Origin: AG25 sp035517615
GTDB taxonomy: Bacteria > Gemmatimonadota > Gemmatimonadetes > Gemmatimonadales > GWC2-71-9
Reading direction: 5' to 3'
NCBI GenBank assembly: GCA_035517615.1
Contig: DATIYM010000007.1
Span: 124,001-188,000 of the forward strand
DNA length: 64,000 nt
Both the position numbers and the translations under genes were made by a program. The notes under the pieces are model-generated. The model saw only the letters and a list, made by a program, of their open reading frames with translations. It ran no database searches and was not told the DNA's origin. Shown piece after piece: positions 57,317-64,000 of the stretch (positions are counted from its first letter, which is position 1; every line of letters starts with the position of its first letter).

Positions 57317-58249
57317 GTAGTACGGGGTCGGCTGACCGGCGACGAGCGCGCCCGTGTCGAGCAGCGCGCGATACATCCGGACGTACGCCGCGGCCATCGC
57401 GAGGTGACTGAAGTACCGTGTGGCGTGCTCGCGGCAGACTGCTGAGCTGCGCGTGTGAATGGTCGCTGCGGCTCGGACCATGTCATCGAGGGTCGCGCAC
57501 AGGGCGCCGACTTCGGGGGTGACGAGTTCCGGCAGCGACCCGCGATACGTGGTGAGCACGGGCGTACCGGAGAACAGGGCCTCGATCGTCGTCAAGCCAA
57601 ACTGCTCGTCCCAGAGCGCGGGCATCCAGAGACAGCGAGCGCCGGCCAGGAGCGCGATTTTTTTTTCCTGATCCACCTTCCCGAGAAACTTGATTCCAGG
57701 CCGAAAGGTGGGGCGCCAGCCTCCCACGAGCAGCAGACGGTGTCCCGCCCGCCGCGCGCCCTCGATCGCCCAGCGGTAGCCCTTGACTCGATGCAGCCGG
57801 CCGAGAAACAGGTCGTAATCGTCTTTGTCGTCGCGATAAAGAAAGTCGGCGGGATCGAGGCCGTTGTAGACGAACGTTTCACTGCCGTGCCGCCGCGCGT
57901 GGTTATGAGAAAGGAAGATGGCATACGGCGGCACCGGGGCTCCGGGCCGCATCTCGCCGTGCACGGTCCACACGCACGGCACCGACGGCGGACGCAGCAG
58001 CGGGAAGTGCGTGTGCAGGATATCGGCGTCCTCGGGCACCAGCGCACCGAGATCGGTAGCGGCGCTCGTCAACGTCTCGGCCGGCACCTCGACGACCGTT
58101 GCTGCGTCGAGCCGCGTGCCCGGGGCGGCGAGCAGCGTGACCCGGTGTCCCTGCGCCGCGAGGCCGCGCGCCAGCGCGACCACCACGCGCTCCGTCCCGC
58201 CGTAGCGCCGTACCGGAAGCCGGTAATGCGATGCGAGTACCACGTGCAT
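57293..58249 (-). CDS. Glycosyltransferase family 4, tandem paralogue A
   Basis: The protein has 318 residues. GT-B fold: MHVVLASHYRLPVRRYGGTE at the start, then LSHNHARRHGSETFVYNGLD, DLFLGRLHRVKGYRWAIEGA and LWDEQFGLTTIEALFSGTP (nucleotide-sugar site with EQFGL in place of the usual ExFG). The next gene, 58253-59215, has the same layout, so the pair arose by duplication. They are separated by three bases. Acceptor sugar is unknown. Confidence 0.85.
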   Translation of the reverse strand: MHVVLASHYRLPVRRYGGTERVVVALARGLAAQGHRVTLLAAPGTRLDAATVVEVPAETLTSAATDLGALVPEDADILHTHFPLLRPPSVPCVWTVHGEMRPGAPVPPYAIFLSHNHARRHGSETFVYNGLDPADFLYRDDKDDYDLFLGRLHRVKGYRWAIEGARRAGHRLLLVGGWRPTFRPGIKFLGKVDQEKKIALLAGARCLWMPALWDEQFGLTTIEALFSGTPVLTTYRGSLPELVTPEVGALCATLDDMVRAAATIHTRSSAVCREHATRYFSHLAMAAAYVRMYRALLDTGALVAGQPTPYYSAQAHVQ

Positions 58250-58252
58250 GGG

Positions 58253-59215
58253 TCAGTCGCCTGCCGCGGACCGGCCGGCGGGCAGGTCGCCGTGCGCCAG
58301 GAGATGCCGGTACATCCGCACGTATTCCGCCGCCATGACGAGGTGGGTGAAGTGGCGTTCGGCATGCGCACGACACTGGGCGGGCTCGCGCGTGTGAATT
58401 GATTCCGCTGCGGCGATCATCTCGTCCATGGTATCGCACAGCGCGCCAACGTCGGGCGTGATCAGCTCCGGAAGAGCCCCGCGGCGTGTGCCGAGCACGG
58501 GGGTTCCCGAGAGCAACGCTTCGATGGTGACCAGACCAAACGGCTCGTCCCACTCGGCGGGATTCCACAGGCAGCGCGCGCGGGCGAGCAGTGCGGCCTT
58601 GGTCCAGCCGTCCACCTCTCCCACGTACTTGACCGATCCGGTGAAACTCGGCCGCCAGCCGCCGGCCACGATGAGACGGTGACCGGTCCGCTTGGCGGCT
58701 TCGATGGCCCAGTGGTAGCCCTTGGCCCGGTGCAACTTGCCGAGAAACAGGTCGTACTGCTCCGGCCGCTTGGGAAACCGGCGCGCGAAGTATTCCGCGG
58801 GATCGAGTCCGTTGTAGACGAACACCTCGCTGCCGTGCCGGCGCGCATGGTCGCGCGAGAGGAAGATCGTGTTCGGAAACAACGCCGCCCCCGACTTCAG
58901 GTTGCGGTGAATTGTCTGCACGAACGGCAGGGCGTCGAACCCGCGCGCCAGCGCGAAATGCGCGTGGACGATATCGCTCCCGGCGGGGACGTATGGGACG
59001 AGCCGGCGCGGCTCGTCGAATTCGCGTGCGGGAACCTCGACCACCGCGGCTTCCGGGACGCGCGTCGGGCCGGGAGCGAGCACGGTGACGCGATGTCCCA
59101 GGGCCGCGAGCCCACGAACCAGCGCCACCACGACCCGTTGCGGTCCGCCGTAGCCTTTGGCCGGAAGCGGTTGCTGCGACGCGACGACGACGCTGAGCGA
59201 GGCGGCCGCGCTCAC
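58253..59215 (-). CDS. Glycosyltransferase family 4, tandem paralogue B
   Basis: The protein has 320 residues from a GTG overlapping the deacetylase stop (GTGA). It shares with paralogue A the block ARRHGSEVFVYNGLDPAEYF, DLFLGKLHRAKGYHWAIEAA and EWDEPFGLVTIEALLSGTP. Differences are concentrated in the N-terminal acceptor domain, which suggests different acceptor sugars. A longer start at 59416 lies within the deacetylase gene and was not used. Confidence 0.85.
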   Translation of the reverse strand: MSAAASLSVVVASQQPLPAKGYGGPQRVVVALVRGLAALGHRVTVLAPGPTRVPEAAVVEVPAREFDEPRRLVPYVPAGSDIVHAHFALARGFDALPFVQTIHRNLKSGAALFPNTIFLSRDHARRHGSEVFVYNGLDPAEYFARRFPKRPEQYDLFLGKLHRAKGYHWAIEAAKRTGHRLIVAGGWRPSFTGSVKYVGEVDGWTKAALLARARCLWNPAEWDEPFGLVTIEALLSGTPVLGTRRGALPELITPDVGALCDTMDEMIAAAESIHTREPAQCRAHAERHFTHLVMAAEYVRMYRHLLAHGDLPAGRSAAGD

Positions 59216-59943
59216 ACGTAGTGCAGCCAGCGGAGCCGCATCAGCGTCCAGCGCAGCCGCGAGATCGTCATGCGATAGTCGATCGAAATCCGGGTGAGGC
59301 GAAAGGGATCCGTCCGCACGGAGTTCATCCGGCGCCGGGCGATCACGCCGGCCTGGAATCCCGCGTCGCGCGCCAGCGCCCGCACGGTGGCATTCTGCTT
59401 TCCGTAGGGATAGCACAGCACGCTGACAGGCAAGCCAAGCAGCCGTTCGAGCTCGGCGCGCGACGTGCGAAGGTCAGCGAGCACCCGTTCGGGTGCAAGC
59501 GTCGTCAATGCGGGATGCGTGTGCGAGTGCGACTCGAATTGGATTCCCGCGTCACGCATCGTCGTGATCTCCGATGCCGCGAGCAGCGGCTCCGCGGCGG
59601 TTCCCGGGTTGTCCCATGCGTTCGTTTTCCCGATCAAGCTCGAAATCAGGAACACGGTCGCGCTGAACCCGAACTGACGCAGCAGCGGCCAGGCGTGCTC
59701 CCACACCGAACGGTAGCCATCATCGAACGTAAGAATGATCGGGCGCGCCGGAATGGGATGCCCGTGCTCCCGGTACTCGAGCCATTCCGTAAATGAAATC
59801 GTCTGATATCCGAGACTCGCAACCAGCTCGAGCTGCGCGCCGAAATCGCCGGGTGGGACGTAATTCCGGGGCGAGCGCGCCCCCGGGGGCATCCGATCCA
59901 CGGCATGATACATCAGGATGGGAAGCCTGATCCGGGGTCTCAC
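59212..59943 (-). CDS. Polysaccharide deacetylase (NodB domain)
   Basis: The protein has 243 residues from a GTG overlapping the GT2 stop. The NodB fold shows ILTFDDGYRSVWEHAWPLL with the metal-binding Asp pair, ESHSHTHPALTTL with the two metal His, and LPVSVLCYPYGKQN. Such enzymes remove N-acetyl groups from surface or peptidoglycan polymers. There is no signal peptide, so its substrate may be a cytoplasmic lipid-linked precursor, or export may be by other means. It is between two glycosyltransferase genes. Confidence 0.88.
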   Translation of the reverse strand: MRPRIRLPILMYHAVDRMPPGARSPRNYVPPGDFGAQLELVASLGYQTISFTEWLEYREHGHPIPARPIILTFDDGYRSVWEHAWPLLRQFGFSATVFLISSLIGKTNAWDNPGTAAEPLLAASEITTMRDAGIQFESHSHTHPALTTLAPERVLADLRTSRAELERLLGLPVSVLCYPYGKQNATVRALARDAGFQAGVIARRRMNSVRTDPFRLTRISIDYRMTISRLRWTLMRLRWLHYV

Positions 59944-60698
59944 GCCGCCGCGGGCTTTTCCGAGAGGTCCCACAGGTAGGCGTACTTGAGAAATGCCGAA
60001 TACGCCGACAGCGCCGACGTGACAAAGCCGAAGCGCCCATCGAGAAAGCTGCCCGAGAGAGCGTACTCACGGACGAAGCGCCAGCCGGGGCGGGCAACGA
60101 GGTCGAGCAGCGTCGCACGCCTCCCTCGGGCGTGCAGATCTTCCGCGCCCCAGCGCGCATAGGCGGCGATCTTCTGGAGGTGGTGGGTCAAGTCGCGATA
60201 CGGGATGTGGCGAATCGTGCCCTCGAGCGTGCCGGGGTTCGCGACCGGCTCGAGCCGCTCGTGAACTCGATCCTCCACGAAGCGGCGGGTGCGGGGGAAG
60301 AGCCGGACGTGCCAGTCGCGTGCCCAGCGCCCGCGGCGCCGTTCCCGGCCGAGGTAAATGTTCTCGAACCGGACCTGATATGCGGCGTGCGCGGGAGCGG
60401 CGAGCACCCGGGCGATCTCCTCGCGCAGGGCGTCGCTGGCCCGTTCGTCGGCGTCGAGCGCCAGCACCCACTCGTTTCGCGCCGCGGCGATCGCGGCGTT
60501 GCGCTGCGCGGCGATCGTCCGGTCCGGCACACGGAGCACCGTGGCGCCGTGTGTCTTCGCGATCTCGACCGTGGCGTCGGTCGACCCTCCGTCCGCGACG
60601 ATGACCTCGTCCACCCAGAAGAGCGCGTCGAGCGCCGCGCCGATCTGGGCTGCTTCATTGAGCGTCGGTATCACGACCGTGAGCGGCAGTGGTGCCAT
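59940..60698 (-). CDS. Glycosyltransferase family 2 (WaaE/KdtX-like)
   Basis: The protein has 252 residues. A GT-A fold begins LTVVIPTLNEAAQIGAAL, with EVIVADGGSTDATVEIAK and LALDADER (the DxD metal motif). The end has RFVREYALSGSFLDGRFGF, as in WaaE-type LPS core glucosyltransferases. It starts at 60698, diverging from the GT4 at 60752; the 53 bases between hold two overlapping -10-like boxes. It is coupled to the deacetylase gene. Confidence 0.88.
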   Translation of the reverse strand: MAPLPLTVVIPTLNEAAQIGAALDALFWVDEVIVADGGSTDATVEIAKTHGATVLRVPDRTIAAQRNAAIAAARNEWVLALDADERASDALREEIARVLAAPAHAAYQVRFENIYLGRERRRGRWARDWHVRLFPRTRRFVEDRVHERLEPVANPGTLEGTIRHIPYRDLTHHLQKIAAYARWGAEDLHARGRRATLLDLVARPGWRFVREYALSGSFLDGRFGFVTSALSAYSAFLKYAYLWDLSEKPAAA

Positions 60699-60740
60699 GG
60701 CGTCGATGCTCCTGATAAGGCCGGTGAGCGGCGCGACGAC

Positions 60741-60747
60741 TATTATA
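60741..60747. promoter_or_regulatory. Overlapping divergent -10 boxes between two glycosyltransferase genes
   Basis: On the minus strand TATAAT (60742-60747) matches the consensus exactly and would serve the GT2 gene (start 60698). On the plus strand TATTAT (60741-60746) lies 5 bases before the GTG at 60752, suggesting a leaderless message. Neither side shows a recognisable -35. Confidence 0.4.
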
Positions 60748-60751
60748 TAGC

Positions 60752-61975
60752 GTGCCCCTTCCCGTCGAGCGCGTCCGGCTGCTCATCGCGCACGACTTCC
60801 CGCCGCTGGGTGGCGGCATCGCCCGGCTGCACGGCGAGCTGGCGCGGCGCTTCGCGCCCGGCGAGCTGATTGTTTCGACCCCGCAGGATCCCGACGCATC
60901 CGAAGTCGATCCTCACTTCCCGGGTCCCATCGATCGCCTGCCCGTTTCCCGCCGGCGCTCGAAAAGCTTGCCGGGGCTCCTGCTCTGGTCGCGGCGAGCG
61001 TCGAAGCTCGCCCGCGAGCACCACGCGCGTTTCGTGTATTGCGGGAACATCAAGCCCGCGGGGTATCCCACCCGCTGGGTGCACGAGCGCACCGGCATTC
61101 CCTACGCGGTGTTTCTCTTCGGTGCCGACCTGTTGAGCGAACAGCACAAGTATCACCACTCGGCGTTCAAGCGCCGCTCGGGCCGGGCGATTCTCGGAGG
61201 CGCGACCGCCCTCATCGCGATCAGCAACTGGACGCGTGACCAGGCGCTCACCGTGCTCGGTGAGCTGGGACTCGACGGGCATGGACAAAGGCTGCGGGTG
61301 CTGCACCTCGGCACCGATCCGCTTCGGTTTCGCCCGAATGGCGACAGCGCCAAAGCCCGCGAACGGTTCCATCTGCCCGCCGGGCGCCGCTGGCTCATCA
61401 CAGTGGCGCGGCTTGAGCCGCACAAGGGCGTCGACACGGTCATCAAGGCGCTGCCCTCCATCATGGAGCGGGCCCCCGACGTCGGATATCTGGTGGTCGG
61501 CAGCGGGCCCGCGAAGGAACGGCTCGAGAAGCTGGCGCAGAAGACGGGCGTCGCCGACCGCGTGCGACTGCTCGGCGAAGTGACCGACGACGACCTGCCT
61601 CTCGCCTACAATCTCGCGACCGCGTACGTCGGCGTCTCGCGCCGGGCCGACATGATCGGCGTGGAGGGGTTCGGGATTTCGTTCGTCGAAGCTTCGGCGT
61701 CGGGATTGCCGATCGTGGCGGGGAATTCAGGCGGCGTGCCCGATGCGGTACGCGACGGCGAGACCGGTTTCCTGGTGGAGCCCGAAGATCCGGCCGCCGT
61801 CGCCGAGCGCGTGACGGAGCTGCTCGCCAACCCGAACCTTGCGCGCACGATCGGCCAGGCGGGCCGGCGCGCGGTCGAGACCTACTACAACTGGGACAGA
61901 GTGATGAAGGACCTGCGGGCCATCGAGGCCGAGGTGATCGATCCGGTCAGCTCGCGGCTCCTCGAGCGCGCGTAA
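60752..61975 (+). CDS. Glycosyltransferase family 4 (mannosyltransferase-like)
   Basis: The protein has 407 residues from a GTG. The GT-B fold has LLIAHDFPPLGGGIARLHGE, FLFGADLL, LIAISNWTRDQAL, ITVARLEPHKGVDTVIKALP, VGSGPAKERL and EGFGISFVEASASGLPIV, the nucleotide-sugar motif. This is closest in pattern to PimB/PimA-type mannosyltransferases of lipid-linked sugar assembly. The last 29 bases overlap the opposing patatin gene. Confidence 0.88.
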   Translation: MPLPVERVRLLIAHDFPPLGGGIARLHGELARRFAPGELIVSTPQDPDASEVDPHFPGPIDRLPVSRRRSKSLPGLLLWSRRASKLAREHHARFVYCGNIKPAGYPTRWVHERTGIPYAVFLFGADLLSEQHKYHHSAFKRRSGRAILGGATALIAISNWTRDQALTVLGELGLDGHGQRLRVLHLGTDPLRFRPNGDSAKARERFHLPAGRRWLITVARLEPHKGVDTVIKALPSIMERAPDVGYLVVGSGPAKERLEKLAQKTGVADRVRLLGEVTDDDLPLAYNLATAYVGVSRRADMIGVEGFGISFVEASASGLPIVAGNSGGVPDAVRDGETGFLVEPEDPAAVAERVTELLANPNLARTIGQAGRRAVETYYNWDRVMKDLRAIEAEVIDPVSSRLLERA

Positions 61976-63071
61976 CGGTCGTGGGTCTCGCGCTGATCGC
62001 GTAGGTCGGGCAGTGGCGGATGAATCCGCCATCCATCGGCGACCAGATCTGCTCTGGCTCCGTCACGACCGCCTTGCCCTGCGCGTCGAGCACGAACATC
62101 CCCGGCGGACCCTGCACGAGACACGATCCGCACCCGATGCAGCGCTCGCGTTGGACGCGAACGGTGACCTGCCTCCGCGGATACACGCCTTCGGAATCGC
62201 GGCGCGGCCAATCCTCGGGATGCTCGAGGGCCGCGACGGCTTCGCGGTACCCCTCCTCGACCAGCTCCCGCAGGTGATCGAACGAGAAGAGTGAGATGTG
62301 CTCGACCCGCGGGTGCATGAAGTAGACGGGCGGCGTGGTCCAGTGTTGCATCCGGAGCTCGAGCGCGGACTGCATGGCGATTTCCGTGGCCCGTGAGAAG
62401 ATCGCCGCGAATCCCTCTTCCTGCGTGTCTTCCCGGAGCGCGCTCGACGCCGAGACGTCCACCGCGATGACGACCTCGATGTCCATGGTCCGCGCGGTGG
62501 CGAGTGGGAGATTGTCGATCGTGGCGCCGTCGACGTAGTACCGTCCGCGGATTTCGCGCGGCGGCAGGTAGCCGGGCATGGCGCAGGATGCGAACACGGC
62601 GTCGGCGACGCGCACGTCGTCCAGCCCCTCGAGTCCCCAAAACACCTGCATCCCCGAGTTGAGATCGATGGTGTTCACGATCAGCGGCCGCTCGAGCTCA
62701 CGAAACGAGAGGTCGCCCACGAGCTTATGCAGCAGGAGATCGAGCGGCTCCCGGCGGAACAGGGCGGGCGAGCGCATCCGCTTGAACGCCATGTCGCCAT
62801 GGGCGACCACGAAGATGTCCTTGCGCCGCAGGTTGACGGCGATGTCGCGCAGTGCCTCGGGATCATGGCCCGCGGCCCAGGCCGCGCCCACGAGCGCGCC
62901 GACACTCGTGCCGATCACGCAGGTGGGGGCGAGGCCGCGCTCACTCAGGGCCTGCAGCACGCCGATGTGCGCCAGGCCCTTCATGCCGCCGCCGCCGAGC
63001 ACGAGACTGAAACGAGTATTGCTATCCACTACCGCTTGCCCGCGAGGTGAACTCGCGAGTAACGTAGTCAT
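61947..63071 (-). CDS. Patatin-like phospholipase fused to a [4Fe-4S] ferredoxin domain
   Basis: The protein has 374 residues. The patatin domain has the oxyanion region GGGGMKG (26-32), nucleophile motif GTSVG (54-58, Ser56) and D181-G-A. After about residue 300 a ferredoxin-like segment follows, with C311, C314, C317 and C354-P, the four ligands of one [4Fe-4S] cluster. Patatin proteins hydrolyse acyl esters of phospholipids. The redox appendage suggests control by iron or redox state, but that is only inference. No signal peptide is present. Confidence 0.85.
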   Translation of the reverse strand: MTTLLASSPRGQAVVDSNTRFSLVLGGGGMKGLAHIGVLQALSERGLAPTCVIGTSVGALVGAAWAAGHDPEALRDIAVNLRRKDIFVVAHGDMAFKRMRSPALFRREPLDLLLHKLVGDLSFRELERPLIVNTIDLNSGMQVFWGLEGLDDVRVADAVFASCAMPGYLPPREIRGRYYVDGATIDNLPLATARTMDIEVVIAVDVSASSALREDTQEEGFAAIFSRATEIAMQSALELRMQHWTTPPVYFMHPRVEHISLFSFDHLRELVEEGYREAVAALEHPEDWPRRDSEGVYPRRQVTVRVQRERCIGCGSCLVQGPPGMFVLDAQGKAVVTEPEQIWSPMDGGFIRHCPTYAISARPTTVTRARGAAS

Positions 63072-63094
63072 TGCTCCTACTTCCGCGCCACTCG

Positions 63095-64000
63095 ATGACC
63101 GAAATCGCCTACCATCCCACGCGTCTCCGCGCCCTGCGCGAGAGTTTTCGTGCGTTGCGCGCCGCGGAATTTCCCTGGACCGCCGACACCGTCTATCTGA
63201 ACAACGCCTCGATCGGCCCGATTCCGGAGCGCACCCGTCGCGCGCTCGACGAATTCACCGCAAAACGTACCGCTCCTCATCTGCTGCCCGACCGCGATTT
63301 GCAGGGCGGATTGCAGAGCGCGCGCGAAGCGGTGGCGCAGCTCATCAACGCGGACACGGGAGAAATCGCGCTCACGACAAATACCGGCTTCGGGCTGCAC
63401 GTCGCGGCGCGCGCGCTGCCGCTCAAGGCCGGCGACGTAGTGCTCGTCTCGGATCGGGAGTTTCCGGCAAACGTGTATCCCTGGATGCTGCTCAAGAAGC
63501 AGGGCATCGAGGTGGAGCTTGCCCCGTGCACGCCGGAGGGCTGGCCGGACGAGGATTATCTCGTCGAGCGGCTCGGCGATCCGCGCGTGCGCGTGCTCGC
63601 CGTGTCGTGGGTGCAGTTCTCAAACGGGTATCGCGTGGACCTGGGTCGGCTCGGCGCGGCCTGTCGCGCCAACGGCACGTTTCTCGTCGTCGACGCCATT
63701 CAGGGCGTCGGCAATTGCGTGCTCGACGTGCGCGAGACGCCCGTCGACCTCCTCGCCTGCGGTGGGCAGAAGTGGCTCCTGTCGCCCTGGGGCTCGGGGT
63801 TTCTGTACGTACGGCGCGAGCTGGTTCGCGTGCTCGAGCCGGCCGTGACCGGGTGGATGGCGTTCGAGGGAACGGACGATTTCTCGAGGCTCACCGAGTA
63901 CAACCCGACCTTCCGCTCCGATGCCCGCCGCTTCGAAATGATCACGCTTCCCTATCAGGACTTCTATGGAATGACGAGCTCGGTGCGGATGGTGGCGGAG
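63095..64000 (+). CDS. Class V aminotransferase (cysteine desulfurase-like), 3' end outside window
   Basis: Three hundred and two codons are visible, with ATG at 63095. The PLP fold shows YLNNASIGPIPERTRRAL, LTTNTGFGLH, VLVSDREFPANVYPW, LVVDAIQGVGNCVLD with D200 and Q203, and GGQKWLLSPWG with the PLP-binding Lys226. It could be a cysteine desulfurase, kynureninase-like or isopenicillin-epimerase-like member; the visible part does not decide. The usual family length (about 380-420) means about 100 residues are missing. It diverges from the patatin gene with 23 bases between starts. Confidence 0.85.
   Translation, partial: MTEIAYHPTRLRALRESFRALRAAEFPWTADTVYLNNASIGPIPERTRRALDEFTAKRTAPHLLPDRDLQGGLQSAREAVAQLINADTGEIALTTNTGFGLHVAARALPLKAGDVVLVSDREFPANVYPWMLLKKQGIEVELAPCTPEGWPDEDYLVERLGDPRVRVLAVSWVQFSNGYRVDLGRLGAACRANGTFLVVDAIQGVGNCVLDVRETPVDLLACGGQKWLLSPWGSGFLYVRRELVRVLEPAVTGWMAFEGTDDFSRLTEYNPTFRSDARRFEMITLPYQDFYGMTSSVRMVAE

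Noticed and set aside
1..64000. Transposons, prophage or integrative elements
   Set aside because: No transposase, integrase or phage structural gene was found. The palindromes have no autonomous partner here.

Overview
The window is high-GC DNA from a diderm bacterium. BamA/Omp85- and TamB-like proteins, Lgt, an Spy-like periplasmic protein, an MsbA-like exporter and heptosyltransferase-type glycosyltransferases all point to an outer membrane. A PorX-type response regulator (REC plus alkaline-phosphatase/PglZ domain), a fused Kgd-type 2-oxoglutarate decarboxylase and very tight ATGA/GTGA gene coupling suggest the FCB superphylum, most likely Gemmatimonadota. That placement is inference from gene content; no rRNA gene is present. 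There are no tRNA genes, insertion sequences, prophage genes or CRISPR arrays, and no gene-free stretch longer than 300 bases.

Layout. 1-9.4 kb: the 5' two thirds of kgd, two small exported proteins, a VWA protein, an MFS exporter, a minus-strand AAA ATPase / SPFH / cytidylate-kinase-like operon, and a His/Met-repeat lipoprotein with a strong terminator. 9.4-15.2 kb: a translationally coupled glycolate oxidase operon glcD-glcE-glcF-HAD phosphatase-ygfZ. 15.2-18.1 kb: a primary-type sigma factor with its own terminator and promoter, then aroB and a PduO-type cobalamin adenosyltransferase. 18.2-28.1 kb (+): a ferredoxin-NADP-reductase-like flavoprotein, the outer-membrane assembly pair BamA-like/TamB, a lipid kinase and an NtrC-type regulator. 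28.2-34.1 kb: small regulators, a Cys-less NlpC/P60 protein, a HAD hydrolase, acpS and a cytochrome c-FTR1 iron permease fusion. 34.1-47.6 kb (-): a near-continuous 20-gene array (yebC, ruvC, ruvA, a zinc ribbon, ruvB, queA, tgt, yajC, def, fmt, thiE, thiS, thiG, PASTA, rpe, tlpA-like, ybbR-like, tsaD, lgt) for recombination, tRNA modification, translation start, thiamine and envelope work. 47.8-51.3 kb: lipoproteins, a DnaB RecA-core ATPase and a GT9 glycosyltransferase. 51.4-61.9 kb: porX-like, an MsbA-like exporter and a surface-polysaccharide glycosyltransferase cluster. 61.9-64 kb: a patatin-ferredoxin fusion and the start of a class V aminotransferase.

The most unusual signal is a set of roughly 70-115 bp palindromes whose arms are short tandem repeats. 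Two lie in frame in the two interdomain linkers of kgd and encode the same peptide pattern (GKREAGS, seven residues, LPASR). Others form the tail of glcD, part of a linker in glcF, the whole queA-ruvB spacer and the leader of yebC. They behave like in-frame palindromic inserts comparable in concept to Rickettsia palindromic elements. I do not recognise the family.

Several protein-level oddities also deserve attention: a catalytic Cys to Ala change in the NlpC/P60 protein, a GAFPEA in place of GAFTGA in the NtrC-like regulator, a Walker A/B-deviant AAA ATPase, a kinase-less PASTA protein in the place where prkC sits in Firmicutes, and a 57-residue zinc ribbon embedded between ruvA and ruvB by GTGA overlaps on both sides.
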